64,000 nt of DNA from positions 2,604,001 to 2,668,000 of the forward strand of contig NZ_CP029194.1 of NCBI RefSeq assembly GCF_008642375.1, in the 5' to 3' direction. A program made the position numbers and the translations under genes. This document shows positions 8,180 to 16,029 of this stretch, piece after piece (the first letter of the stretch is position 1; each line of letters starts with the position of its first letter). The notes below the pieces were generated by a model, which saw only the letters and a program-made list of their open reading frames with translations, was not told the origin of the DNA and searched no databases. The stretch is from Streptomyces venezuelae. GTDB taxonomy: Bacteria > Actinomycetota > Actinomycetes > Streptomycetales > Streptomycetaceae.

Positions 8180-8245
8180 GGATGGGCCGCAGCCATCGAC
8201 GCTACCCCCTGCCCGGGCAGCGGATCGCCTCCTACGGTCGGGCCC

Positions 8246-9250
8246 ATGACGAACGACACCATGATCACCGTCCAGCAGACCGCCCGCCCCGCCGGCTTCC
8301 CCACGCCCGCCCACTTCGCCTTCGTCGAGTCCCCCGTCCCGGCCCCCGAGCCGGGCACCGCCCTCGTCGAGAACGTCCTGTGGTCCGTCGACCCGTACCA
8401 CCGCGAGGCGATGGACACGGACGAGATCTGGACCCTGAACTCCCCCATGGAGGGCCGCACGCTGGGCCGCGTGCTCGACTCCCGCGACCCGGCCCTGCGC
8501 CCCGGCGACCTCGTCCTGCACCGCAGGGGCTGGCGCACCCACGCCCTGGTCACGAGGGACGAGGCGCGCCCGGTCCCGGACCTCGGCCCCGGCGTCCCGC
8601 TCGCCGCCCACCTGAGCCTGCTCGGCGGTACGGGCCTGTCGGCCTACGTGGGCCTGACCCGGATCGCGCGGCTCCAGCCGGGCGAGGACCTCTTCGTCTC
8701 CGCGGCGGCCGGCGGGGTGGGCACGGCGGCGGGCCGGCTCGCCCGGCTGCTGGGCGCGGGGCGGCTCGTGGGCAGCGCGGGTTCGGCGCGGAAGGCGGCG
8801 TACCTGACGGAGCGGGTCGGGTTCGACGCGGCCTTCGACTACCACGACGGGCCGGTCGGCGAACTGCTCGCGAAGGCGGCCCCGACGGGGCTCGACGCGG
8901 TCCTGGACGGGGTGGGCGGCGAGCACCTGGAGGCCTCGATCGCCGCGCTGCGCCCGTTCGGCCGGATCGCCTGGGTGGGCGCGGTGGGCCAGTACCACTC
9001 GCTCTCCGCTCCCCCGCCGGCCCCGCGCAACCTCTTCGACGTGGTCGGCAAGAGCATCCGGCTCGAAGGCTTCCTCGTCGGCAACCACACGGACGCCCTG
9101 GAGGAGCTGTACGAGCTCGCCGTCCCGCACCTGCGCAGCGGTGCGCTGCCCCTGGACGTGACGGTGGTGGAGGGCTTCGGGAACATCGTCGGGGCGTTCC
9201 TGGGGATGCTGCGCGGCGAGAACCTCGGAAAGATGCTGGTCGCCGCGTGA
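8246..9250 (+). CDS. NADP-dependent MDR-family oxidoreductase (CurA/leukotriene B4 reductase-like)
   Basis: A 334-aa medium-chain dehydrogenase/reductase without the structural zinc site, of the prostaglandin/alkenal reductase or curcumin reductase type. These reduce activated C=C bonds with NADPH. The N-terminal GroES-like part has PGTALVENVLWSVDPY and MEGRTLGRVLDS. The Rossmann fold shows SAAAGGVGTAAGRLARLLGA, and a later segment LDAVLDGVGGEHLEASIAAL matches the family. The C-terminal IRLEGFLVGNH is typical. The ATG at 8246 is the first of MTNDTMITVQQ; the frame runs upstream to 8165 but that part lies in the promoter region. It is probably controlled by the divergent LysR protein. The natural substrate is unknown. 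Confidence 0.85.
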   Translation: MTNDTMITVQQTARPAGFPTPAHFAFVESPVPAPEPGTALVENVLWSVDPYHREAMDTDEIWTLNSPMEGRTLGRVLDSRDPALRPGDLVLHRRGWRTHALVTRDEARPVPDLGPGVPLAAHLSLLGGTGLSAYVGLTRIARLQPGEDLFVSAAAGGVGTAAGRLARLLGAGRLVGSAGSARKAAYLTERVGFDAAFDYHDGPVGELLAKAAPTGLDAVLDGVGGEHLEASIAALRPFGRIAWVGAVGQYHSLSAPPPAPRNLFDVVGKSIRLEGFLVGNHTDALEELYELAVPHLRSGALPLDVTVVEGFGNIVGAFLGMLRGENLGKMLVAA

Positions 9251-9270
9251 GGCCGGGCGAGCCCGGCACT

Positions 9271-9296
9271 CCTATCTAGTTTGCATTCCTACCTAG
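9271..9296. promoter_or_regulatory. Imperfect direct repeat upstream of padR-like gene
   Basis: CCTATCTAG at 9271-9279 and CCTACCTAG at 9288-9296 are 17 bp apart, with CTAG repeated, 20-45 bases upstream of the PadR-type start. PadR proteins usually repress their own gene, so this is a candidate autoregulatory site overlapping the promoter. Confidence 0.4.
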
Positions 9297-9315
9297 CTGG
9301 TGCTCCAATACAGCC

Positions 9316-9657
9316 ATGGCCGCAGACCGCAGATCCAGCTGGCTCAAGGGAGTCCTCGACCTGCTCGTCCTCTCCCGCCTGACCGACGGGGAGAGCTACG
9401 GGTACGAGATCGCCAAGGCGCTCGCCGAGGCGGGCCTCGGCGAGATCAAGGGCGGGACGCTCTATCCCGTGCTGAACCGCCTGGAGGAAGCCGGTCTGGT
9501 GGAGGCCGAGTTCCGCGCCGCCGAGCGCGGTCCCGGCCGCCGCTACTACCGGCTCACCGAGCGGGGGCGCGAGCACCTCGCCACCGAGAGCCGCGACTGG
9601 CTGCGCTTCCACCGCGCCGTCGAGACCACGCTGCACCCAGGGGGAAAGACGACATGA
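9316..9657 (+). CDS. PadR-family transcriptional regulator
   Basis: A 113-aa winged-helix repressor of the PadR family. The diagnostic core is WLKGVLDLLVLSRLTDGESYGYEI, then GEIKGGTLYPVLNRLEEAGLVEA and RRYYRLTERGREHL. No clear Shine-Dalgarno sequence precedes the ATG at 9316. Its stop overlaps the next start by ATGA, so the downstream membrane protein is translationally coupled. Such PadR plus HAAS-domain pairs are common in Gram-positive bacteria, and the membrane partner often acts in envelope sensing. The inducer is unknown. Confidence 0.9.
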   Translation: MAADRRSSWLKGVLDLLVLSRLTDGESYGYEIAKALAEAGLGEIKGGTLYPVLNRLEEAGLVEAEFRAAERGPGRRYYRLTERGREHLATESRDWLRFHRAVETTLHPGGKTT

Positions 9658-10400
9658 GCACGACCACGGACTCCGAGCCGTACTTCACCGAGCTGGCCGA
9701 GGCCCTGCGCGCCGCGGGCGTGCCGGAGGAGCAGATCACCGCCACGGTCGAGGACCTCCGGGGCCACCTCGCCGAGACGGGTGCGCACCCGGAGGAGGAG
9801 TTCGGCCCGGCCGCCGCCTTCGCGGCGCAGCTCGGCGGGCTCGCCCCGCGGCCCGCCGAGCCGGACGAGCGGGCGGAGAGCTGGACCTGGACGGCCGACA
9901 TCTTCAACGACGTCCGCATGCTCGCCGTCCACGGCGACGAGGGCTGGGAGGTGGAGTCCCTGGACTCGATCGGCCGGTTCGTCTGCCGCCGCTCCACGAC
10001 CGCGGCGCTGCGGTGGGAGTACCGCCGCGAGGTCGTCACCGGCCGGCGCCGGACGAAGGTCCTGGCCGAGCTGGAGCCCGAGGGCTGGGAGCTGTGCGGC
10101 GAGTGGCTGGTGTACGGCTACTTCAAGCGGCCCCGCGCGGCGACGGCGGGCCCGGAGGGCGCCCTGGAGGCCCCGCCTGCCACCCCTCTCCGGACGCTGT
10201 TCCTGAGCCGCCGCGGCAAGCTGGCGCTCGCGGTGTGGCTCGTGGTGGTCAGCGCCGCGGCGGCGGCCTGCTTCATCGGGGTGCTCGGCATGGGCGGGCT
10301 CGCGATCACGATCGCCCTCGTCTCCATGTTCTCGTCCCTGGTCACGTCCCATCTGGAGACGACCAAGGGACGCGAGGAGCAGCACCGCCCCAAGGCCTGA
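9654..10400 (+). CDS. HAAS-like (DUF1700-type) membrane protein paired with PadR
   Basis: A 248-aa protein with an N-terminal helical HAAS-like region (FTELAEALRAAGVPEEQI, TATVEDLRGHLAE). A soluble middle domain follows (DVRMLAVHGDEGWEVESLDS to ELEPEGWELCGEWLVYGY). Near the C terminus are two close membrane segments (LALAVWLVVVSAAAAACFIG and GMGGLAITIALVSMFSSLV). The start overlaps the PadR stop (ATGA at 9654), which decides the start. The middle region resembles small actinobacterial domains of unknown function with EGWE repeats. A role together with PadR in envelope control is inferred from pairing only. Confidence 0.75.
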   Translation: MSTTTDSEPYFTELAEALRAAGVPEEQITATVEDLRGHLAETGAHPEEEFGPAAAFAAQLGGLAPRPAEPDERAESWTWTADIFNDVRMLAVHGDEGWEVESLDSIGRFVCRRSTTAALRWEYRREVVTGRRRTKVLAELEPEGWELCGEWLVYGYFKRPRAATAGPEGALEAPPATPLRTLFLSRRGKLALAVWLVVVSAAAAACFIGVLGMGGLAITIALVSMFSSLVTSHLETTKGREEQHRPKA

Positions 10401-10417
10401 CCCTCCCTCACCCCACG

Positions 10418-10954
10418 TCACAGCACGTCGCCGTCCCGCCAGTCGAAGACGAGCGGGGCGGCGCGGTCGGGCAGCGGGCGCCCTGCGGCGGGGCGCAGGA
10501 AAGTCGACCCCTCCTCCTCCGCGAGCCGGACGATCCCCTCGGGAGCGAGGACCTCGATCCGTCCCTCCCAGAGCCGCCAGCCGCGCGCCCGGTAGAGCGC
10601 GGCGCCCTCGTCCGAGGCGCTGAGCGCCCCGAAGGCGTACGCGCCGTCGATGACCCGCTCGAGTCCGTCCATGACCGCCCCGCCGAGCCCCCGCCGCCTG
10701 AGGTCGCCCCGGACGGCGACCCCCTCGACGTACCCGATCCGGTACGAACGCCCCTGGTGGAGCACCCGCCGCAGGACGACGGCGCCGTGCGCGGCGATGC
10801 CGCGCCCGTCCTCGATCCAGGCGTGGACACCGCCGAGCGCGTGGTCCCAGTCCTCGTCGTCGAAGTCGCCGTCGAAGGCCGAGTCCAGCATCTCGCGGAC
10901 GGAACGGAGCCGGTCGGCCCCGAGCTCATGGGTAGGCGCGATCCTCAAGGTCAT
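10418..10954 (-). CDS. AAC(2')-I-like aminoglycoside 2'-N-acetyltransferase (GNAT)
   Basis: A 178-aa GNAT protein that resembles the chromosomal AAC(2')-I enzymes of mycobacteria along its whole length. Shared features are a FDGDFDDEDWDHALGGVHA segment after the N terminus, YVEGVAVRGDLRRRGLG (acetyl-CoA loop), GALSASDEGAALYRARGW, and a terminal FDWRDGDVL. The AAC(2') family acetylates the 2'-amine of gentamicin- and kanamycin-type aminoglycosides, though mycobacterial members may have other native roles. Length is close to the 181 or so residues I recall for mycobacterial members. The gene is divergent from a hydrolase, and each has TTAAGGGGTTAG upstream in the same orientation relative to the start. 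Resistance activity is inferred, not shown. Confidence 0.8.
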   Translation of the reverse strand: MTLRIAPTHELGADRLRSVREMLDSAFDGDFDDEDWDHALGGVHAWIEDGRGIAAHGAVVLRRVLHQGRSYRIGYVEGVAVRGDLRRRGLGGAVMDGLERVIDGAYAFGALSASDEGAALYRARGWRLWEGRIEVLAPEGIVRLAEEEGSTFLRPAAGRPLPDRAAPLVFDWRDGDVL

Positions 10955-10978
10955 GCGCTCACCCTCCCACCATCTCGC

Positions 10979-11069
10979 CTAACCCCTTAAATGCCATTGA
11001 CAGGTTAGCCAGGGCCTGATTGGGTCGATCCATCAAGCCGCAACCAGTGAGACGCACTTAAGGGGTTAG
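10979..11069. promoter_or_regulatory. 12-bp inverted repeat flanking a divergent promoter
   Basis: CTAACCCCTTAA at 10979-10990 and its exact reverse complement TTAAGGGGTTAG at 11058-11069 lie 67 bp apart. Each arm reads TTAAGGGGTTAG towards its own gene: 24 bases from the acetyltransferase start and 4 bases from the hydrolase start. The right arm contains the hydrolase ribosome site (AGGGG). A TTGACA hexamer at 10997-11002 lies between the arms, without a convincing -10 box. I infer operators or a translational element shared by both genes. Confidence 0.55.
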
Positions 11070-11073
11070 AACG

Positions 11074-11955
11074 ATGTCCGTGCTGCCGATCCACCACCGC
11101 ACCGCCACCGTCCGCGGCCACGAGATCGCGTACCGCGAGGCCGGCCCGGCCGACGCCCCAGCCCTGCTCCTGCTGCACGGCTTCCCCACCAGCTCCCGCA
11201 TGTTCCGCGACCTGATCCCGCTGCTCGCCGGCGACTACCGGCTCATCGCCCCCGACCACCTGGGCTTCGGCCGCAGCGCCGCCCCCTCCGCCGCCGAGTT
11301 CGACTACACCTTCGCCGAACTGGCGGCGCTCACCGCCGAGTTCACCGACACCCTCGGCCTGGAGCGGTTCGCGCTCTACATCCAGGACTACGGCGCCCCC
11401 ATCGGCCTGCGCCTCGCCCTCGCCCACCCCGAGCGGATCACCGCGATCATCAGCCAGAACGGCAACGCCTACGAGGAGGGCCTCGGCGCCGAGGCCTGGG
11501 CCCCGGTCCTCGCCCTGATCGAGAACCGCACGCCCGGGACCGAGGAGCCGGTCCGCGGCATCCGCTCCCTCGACGGCATCCGCTGGCAGTACGAGACGGG
11601 CGTCCCCACCGAGTACCTCGACCTCCTCGACCCGGACGCCTGGCACCACGACGCCGCCCTGATGGCCCGCGAGGGCCAGGACGAGATCCAGCTCGGCCTC
11701 ATCGCCGACTACGGCTCCAACTTCGCCCTCTACCCGGCCTTCCAGGAGTACTTCCGCACCTCCCGGGTCCCGCTTCTCGCCGTCTGGGGCGAGGGCGACC
11801 AGGTCTTCGTCCCGGCGGGCGCCGAGGCCTTCCGCCGCGACCTCCCGGACGCCGAGATCCACCTGCTCCCCACGGGCCACTTCGCCCTGGAGACCCACGC
11901 ACCGCGGATCGCCGCGCTGATCGGCGACTTCCTGAAGCGGCGGGTCGGGGAATGA
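11074..11955 (+). CDS. Alpha/beta hydrolase, haloalkane dehalogenase-like
   Basis: A 293-aa alpha/beta-hydrolase. The oxyanion region is LLLHGFPTSSRMF, followed by APDHLGFGRSAAP. The nucleophile elbow reads YIQDYGAPIG, so the nucleophile is Asp rather than Ser, as in haloalkane dehalogenases and epoxide hydrolases. The C-terminal catalytic His lies in LPTGHFALETH, and an acidic residue is near VWGEGDQVF. Many actinobacterial homologues with this layout are annotated as general hydrolases and their substrates are unknown. The ATG at 11074 has AGGGG 8 bases upstream. Its promoter region is shared with the AAC(2')-like gene. Confidence 0.82.
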   Translation: MSVLPIHHRTATVRGHEIAYREAGPADAPALLLLHGFPTSSRMFRDLIPLLAGDYRLIAPDHLGFGRSAAPSAAEFDYTFAELAALTAEFTDTLGLERFALYIQDYGAPIGLRLALAHPERITAIISQNGNAYEEGLGAEAWAPVLALIENRTPGTEEPVRGIRSLDGIRWQYETGVPTEYLDLLDPDAWHHDAALMAREGQDEIQLGLIADYGSNFALYPAFQEYFRTSRVPLLAVWGEGDQVFVPAGAEAFRRDLPDAEIHLLPTGHFALETHAPRIAALIGDFLKRRVGE

Positions 11956-11957
11956 GA

Positions 11958-11999
11958 ACCGCCCCCGTCCTCAGTTGGGGGACCGAGGAGGGGGGCGGT
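11958..11999. terminator. Bidirectional terminator between hydrolase and pruA
   Basis: ACCGCCCCCGTCCTC at 11958-11972 pairs with GAGGAGGGGGGCGGT at 11985-11999 with one mismatch and a 12-base loop. It lies between convergent genes, so it can serve both. Confidence 0.8.
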
Positions 12000-12028
12000 G
12001 ATCAGGGGCCTCTACGAGGCGGGGGGCG

Positions 12029-13660
12029 TCAGCCCATGTGGGGGTAGCCGTACTCGGTCGGCGGGACCAGCGTCTCCTTGATGGCGCGGGTCAGCGTCCA
12101 GCGCATCAGGTTCTGCGGGGCGCCGGCCTTGTCGTTCGTACCCGAGGCACGGCCGCCGCCGAAGGGCTGCTGGCCGACGACGGCGCCGGTCGACTTGTCG
12201 TTGATGTAGAAGTTGCCCGCCGCGAAGCGGAGCTTCTCCATCGTGTACGCGGCGGCCGCGCGGTCGCCGGAGATGACCGAGCCGGTGAGGGCGTAGTCCG
12301 AGACCGACTCCATCTGGGTCAGCATCTCGTCGTACTTCTCGTCCTCGTAGACGTGGATCGCGAGGATCGGGCCGAAGTACTCGGCCTTGAAGACCTCGTT
12401 CTCCGGGTCGGTGCAGGCGATGACGGTCGGGCGGACGAAGTAGCCCACCGAGTCGTCGTAGGTGCCACCGGCGATGATCGTGCAGGTCGGGTCGGCCGCG
12501 GCACGGTCGATCGCGGCCTTGTTCTTGGCGAACGAGCGCTCGTCGATGACGGCGCCGATGAAGTTCGACAGGTCGGTGACGTCACCCATGGTGATGCCGT
12601 CGACCTCGGCCGCGAACTCCTCCTTGAAGCCGTCGTTCCAGATGGAGGCCGGGACGTAGGCGCGCGAGGACGCGGAGCACTTCTGGCCCTGGAACTCGAA
12701 GGAGCCACGGGTCAGCGCGGTCTTCAGGATGGCGCGGTCGGCGCTCGGGTGGGCGACGACGAAGTCCTTGCCGCCGGTCTCGCCGACGATCCGCGGGTAC
12801 GAGCGGTACTTCTCGATGTTCGTACCGACCGTCTTCCACAGGTGCTGGAAGGTCTTGGTCGAGCCGGTGAAGTGGATGCCGGCCAGGTCGGGGTGGTTCA
12901 GGGCCACCTCGGAGACGGCGATGCCGTCGCCGGTCACCAGGTTGATGACGCCCTTCGGCAGGCCGGCCTCCTCCAGGAGCTCCATGAGGAGCACGGCGGA
13001 GTGGGTCTGCGTCGGGGACGGCTTCCAGACCACCACGTTGCCCATGAGGGCGGGGGCGGTGGGCAGGTTGCCCGCGATGGCCGTGAAGTTGAACGGCGTG
13101 ATCGCGTAGACGAAGCCCTCCAGCGGGCGGTGGTCCAGACGGTTCCACACACCCGGGGAGTTGGCCGGCGGCTGCTCGGCCAGGATCTGGCGGGCGTACG
13201 CCACGTTGAAGCGCCAGAAGTCGACGAGCTCGCACGGGGTGTCGATCTCGGCCTGCTGGGCGGTCTTCGACTGGCCGAGCATCGTGGACGCGGCCAGCGT
13301 CTCGCGCCACGGGCCTGCGAGCAGCTCGGCGGCGCGCAGGATGATCGCGGCGCGGTCGTCGAAGGCCATCGCGCGCCAGGCCGGAGCCGCGGCGAGGGCG
13401 GCGTCGACGGCGTCCTGGGCGTCCTGGGTGGTGGCGCCGCGGAAGGTGCCGATGACGGCCTTGTGGTTGTGCGGCTGGACGACCTTGAACTCCTCGCCGC
13501 CGCCGAGGCGCTTCACGCCGCCGATGGTCATCGGCAGCTCGCGCGGGTTCTCGGCCAGCTCCTTGAGCTTGACCTCGAGACGGGCGCGCTCGGGCGAGCC
13601 GGGGGCGTAGCTGTGCACCGGCTCGTTGACCGGAGCGGGGACCTGGGTGACAGCGTCCAT
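12029..13660 (-). CDS. pruA: Delta-1-pyrroline-5-carboxylate dehydrogenase
   Basis: A 543-aa NAD-dependent aldehyde dehydrogenase (EC 1.2.1.88) that oxidises glutamate semialdehyde to glutamate, the second step of proline breakdown. Motifs include ITPFNFTAIAGNLPTAPALM, VVWKPSPTQT, the NAD site FTGSTKTFQHLW, the general-base Glu in VGETGGKDFVV, and the catalytic Cys in FEFQGQKCSASSRAYVP. The C terminus has QPFGGGRASGTNDKAGAP. The ATG at 13660 follows AAGGAG. It is the second gene of an operon after proline dehydrogenase, separated by 33 bp. In this organism the two activities are on separate proteins rather than one PutA. The divergent PucR-type gene probably regulates the pair. Confidence 0.96.
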   Translation of the reverse strand: MDAVTQVPAPVNEPVHSYAPGSPERARLEVKLKELAENPRELPMTIGGVKRLGGGEEFKVVQPHNHKAVIGTFRGATTQDAQDAVDAALAAAPAWRAMAFDDRAAIILRAAELLAGPWRETLAASTMLGQSKTAQQAEIDTPCELVDFWRFNVAYARQILAEQPPANSPGVWNRLDHRPLEGFVYAITPFNFTAIAGNLPTAPALMGNVVVWKPSPTQTHSAVLLMELLEEAGLPKGVINLVTGDGIAVSEVALNHPDLAGIHFTGSTKTFQHLWKTVGTNIEKYRSYPRIVGETGGKDFVVAHPSADRAILKTALTRGSFEFQGQKCSASSRAYVPASIWNDGFKEEFAAEVDGITMGDVTDLSNFIGAVIDERSFAKNKAAIDRAAADPTCTIIAGGTYDDSVGYFVRPTVIACTDPENEVFKAEYFGPILAIHVYEDEKYDEMLTQMESVSDYALTGSVISGDRAAAAYTMEKLRFAAGNFYINDKSTGAVVGQQPFGGGRASGTNDKAGAPQNLMRWTLTRAIKETLVPPTEYGYPHMG

Positions 13661-13693
13661 GAGTCGCAGTACTCCTTGTGAGAGGTGGGGGGC

Positions 13694-14620
13694 TCAGCCC
13701 TTGGTGAGGATGGAGCGGACGAAGAAGAGCAGGTTGGCCGGCTTCTCCGCGAGACGGCGCATGAAGTAGCCGTACCAGTCGGTGCCGTACGCGGTGTAGA
13801 CACGCATGCGGTGACCCTCGGCGGCGAGGCGGTTCTGCTCCTCGCTGCGGATGCCGTACAGCATCTGGAACTCGTACTCGTCCAGCTTGCGGCCGGCGCG
13901 GCGGGCCAGCTCCTGGCCGATGGAGATCAGGCGCGGGTCGTGGGAGCCGATCATCGGGTAGCCCTCGCCGTCCATCAGGATCTTCATGATCCGGACGTAC
14001 GCCTTGTCGATCTCGGGCTTGTCCTGGATGGCGACGGAGGCGGGCTCCTTGTAGGCGCCCTTCACGATCCGGACGCGGGAGCCGTTCTCGGCGAGGCGGC
14101 GGGCGTCGTCCTCGGTACGGAAGAGGTAGGCCTGGATGACGCAGCCGGTCTGCGGGAAGTCCTTCCGCAGCTCCTCGTGGATGGCGAACATCGAGTCGAG
14201 GGTGGTGTGGTCCTCGGCGTCCAGGGTGACCGTGGTGCCGATCTCGGCGGCGGCCTCGACGACCGGGCGGACATTCGCGAGGGCCAGCTCATGGCCGTTC
14301 TCCAGCGACTGGCCGAACATCGACAGCTTCACGGACATCTCGGCGCGGGCGCCGAGGCCCAGCTCCTTGAGGCGGCCGATGAGCTCCAGGTAGGCGTCCC
14401 GGGCGGCGTACGACTGCTCGACGGTGGTGATGTCCTCGCCGACGACGTCGAGGGTGACCTCCAGGCCGCGGTCGGTCAGCTCCTGGACGATCGGGACGAC
14501 GTCGCCGACCGTCTCGCCGGCGATGAAGCGGGCGACGACCTGCTTGGTCCCGGGGGCGGCCGACACGAGACGGCGCATCTTGTCGCTGCGCGACGCAGCA
14601 AGGATCACGGGACCCAGCAC
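13694..14620 (-). CDS. Proline dehydrogenase
   Basis: A 308-aa FAD-dependent monofunctional proline dehydrogenase (EC 1.5.5.2) that oxidises proline to pyrroline-5-carboxylate and passes electrons to quinone. The (beta/alpha)8 barrel shows VTLDVVGEDI, SVKLSMFGQSL, LDAEDHTTLDSMFAIHEEL, IQAYLFRTEDDA, RIVKGAYKEPASVA, IGSHDPRLI, FQMLYGIRSEEQ and VYTAYGTDWYGYFMRRLAEKP. The GTG at 14620 is chosen because GGAGGTG lies 5-7 bases upstream; a longer frame to 14692 has no such site. First gene of the put operon, transcribed away from the PucR-type regulator. Confidence 0.95.
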   Translation of the reverse strand: MLGPVILAASRSDKMRRLVSAAPGTKQVVARFIAGETVGDVVPIVQELTDRGLEVTLDVVGEDITTVEQSYAARDAYLELIGRLKELGLGARAEMSVKLSMFGQSLENGHELALANVRPVVEAAAEIGTTVTLDAEDHTTLDSMFAIHEELRKDFPQTGCVIQAYLFRTEDDARRLAENGSRVRIVKGAYKEPASVAIQDKPEIDKAYVRIMKILMDGEGYPMIGSHDPRLISIGQELARRAGRKLDEYEFQMLYGIRSEEQNRLAAEGHRMRVYTAYGTDWYGYFMRRLAEKPANLLFFVRSILTKG

Positions 14621-14804
14621 GGGGCACCTCCAGAAGGACAGGGTGACGAAGGGTGCTCTACCCGATCTTTCGTAAGAAATCAGGAACAGCACGGAGAACC
14701 ACCGTGAAACCTATGGATCGCTCCGATCCTCTGCCATCGACAGCTGTCACGCATCCGTGCGCGGCATCTCATACACATGTCTGAAGGGGTGCGAGAATGG
14801 CGCT

Positions 14805-15917
14805 GTGAAGGGCGATTACCAAGAACTGGTCGACGAGATCTCCGCGCTGCTCGGCGCCCCGGCGACACTGGAGAACCGCGACTTCGGGCTGATCGCCTTC
14901 GGGGCGCACGACAGCGACGACGACACCGCGATGGACCCCGTCCGGACGCGGTCGATCCTGACCAGGAAGTCGACCCCGGCGGTCCGCGCCTGGTTCGAGG
15001 GCTTCGGCATCACCCGCGCGACGGGCCCGGTCCGCATCCCGGCCGCTCCGGACGCCGGTGTGTTCCGGGACCGGATCTGCCTTCCCGTACGCCATCGGGG
15101 CGTCGTCCTGGGGTACGTCTGGCTGCTTGACGCCGAGCCCGGACCCACGCCCGCCCAGCTCACGGCCGCGATGGAGGTCGCCACCCGGATCGGCGGGCTC
15201 CTCGCCGACGAGGAGCGCGCCGACGCCGACCTCTCCCGCGAGTTCGCCGCGGTCCTGACCGCCGGGCGCGGCTGGCAGAGCGACATGGCCGTCGCGGCGC
15301 TCCGAGCGGCCCTGGGCCCCAGCGCGGACGGGCTGCACACCGTCGTCTGCGTGACCCCCTGGCAGGGCGAGGCCCCCGCGATCCGGGCGCTCCCCGGCGC
15401 GGCGGCGGTCGCCACCCTCCCGGAGGCCGAGTCCCTCGCCGTGCTCGTACGGCTGCGCACGGCGGAGGACCTCGCCCCCGCCCACACGGCCGCGGAGCGG
15501 CTGCGCGGCGCCGTGCCGGCCGGCATCGCGAGCCCCCGCCGGGGCCTCGGGGAGCTCCCGGCCGCCTGGCGCGAAGCCAGCACGGCGGCCCGCGCCGCGA
15601 CGGCGCAGCCGAAGCTCGGGCCTGTCGCGGAATGGGCCGGGATCGGCCCGTACCGCCTGCTCGCGGCGCTCTACCACCCCGAGATCGACCCCGTCGTCGC
15701 GCCGCTGCTCGCCCCCGCCCACAGCGAACTGGCCCGCACGGCCGAGGTGTTCCTCGACAACGCGGGCCAGGCGGGCCGCACGGCGGCCGCCCTCGGCATC
15801 CACCGGCAGACCCTCTACTACCGGCTGTCCCGGGTCGAACAGCTCACGGGCCTGGACCTGGACGACGGCGAGGACCGCCTCCTGCTCCACATGTCGCTGA
15901 AGTCCGCCAAGCTGTAA
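14805..15917 (+). CDS. PucR-family transcriptional regulator of the proline operon
   Basis: A 370-aa regulator with a GAF-like N-terminal sensor (about residues 10-150, with [21 protein letters not shown]) and a C-terminal PucR helix-turn-helix ([20 protein letters not shown], then [21 protein letters not shown]). The start is taken as GTG 14805, giving [19 protein letters not shown] lies about 15 bases upstream, which is distant, so the start is less certain. It is divergent from the proline dehydrogenase gene with 184 bp between, and regulators of this type activate catabolic genes in response to the substrate. Control of proline use is inferred from that position. Confidence 0.85.
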   Translation: MKGDYQELVDEISALLGAPATLENRDFGLIAFGAHDSDDDTAMDPVRTRSILTRKSTPAVRAWFEGFGITRATGPVRIPAAPDAGVFRDRICLPVRHRGVVLGYVWLLDAEPGPTPAQLTAAMEVATRIGGLLADEERADADLSREFAAVLTAGRGWQSDMAVAALRAALGPSADGLHTVVCVTPWQGEAPAIRALPGAAAVATLPEAESLAVLVRLRTAEDLAPAHTAAERLRGAVPAGIASPRRGLGELPAAWREASTAARAATAQPKLGPVAEWAGIGPYRLLAALYHPEIDPVVAPLLAPAHSELARTAEVFLDNAGQAGRTAAALGIHRQTLYYRLSRVEQLTGLDLDDGEDRLLLHMSLKSAKL

Positions 15918-16029
15918 GCCTCCGGGCTGACGGCCCCTCAGGGTGATGTCGGGGTCGCCCCTGATATCCCGCCGCCCCCGGGCGCCCTACCGTCGTCCTT
16001 GTGCGAGCGGGAGAGAGTGAGGGGGCGTC

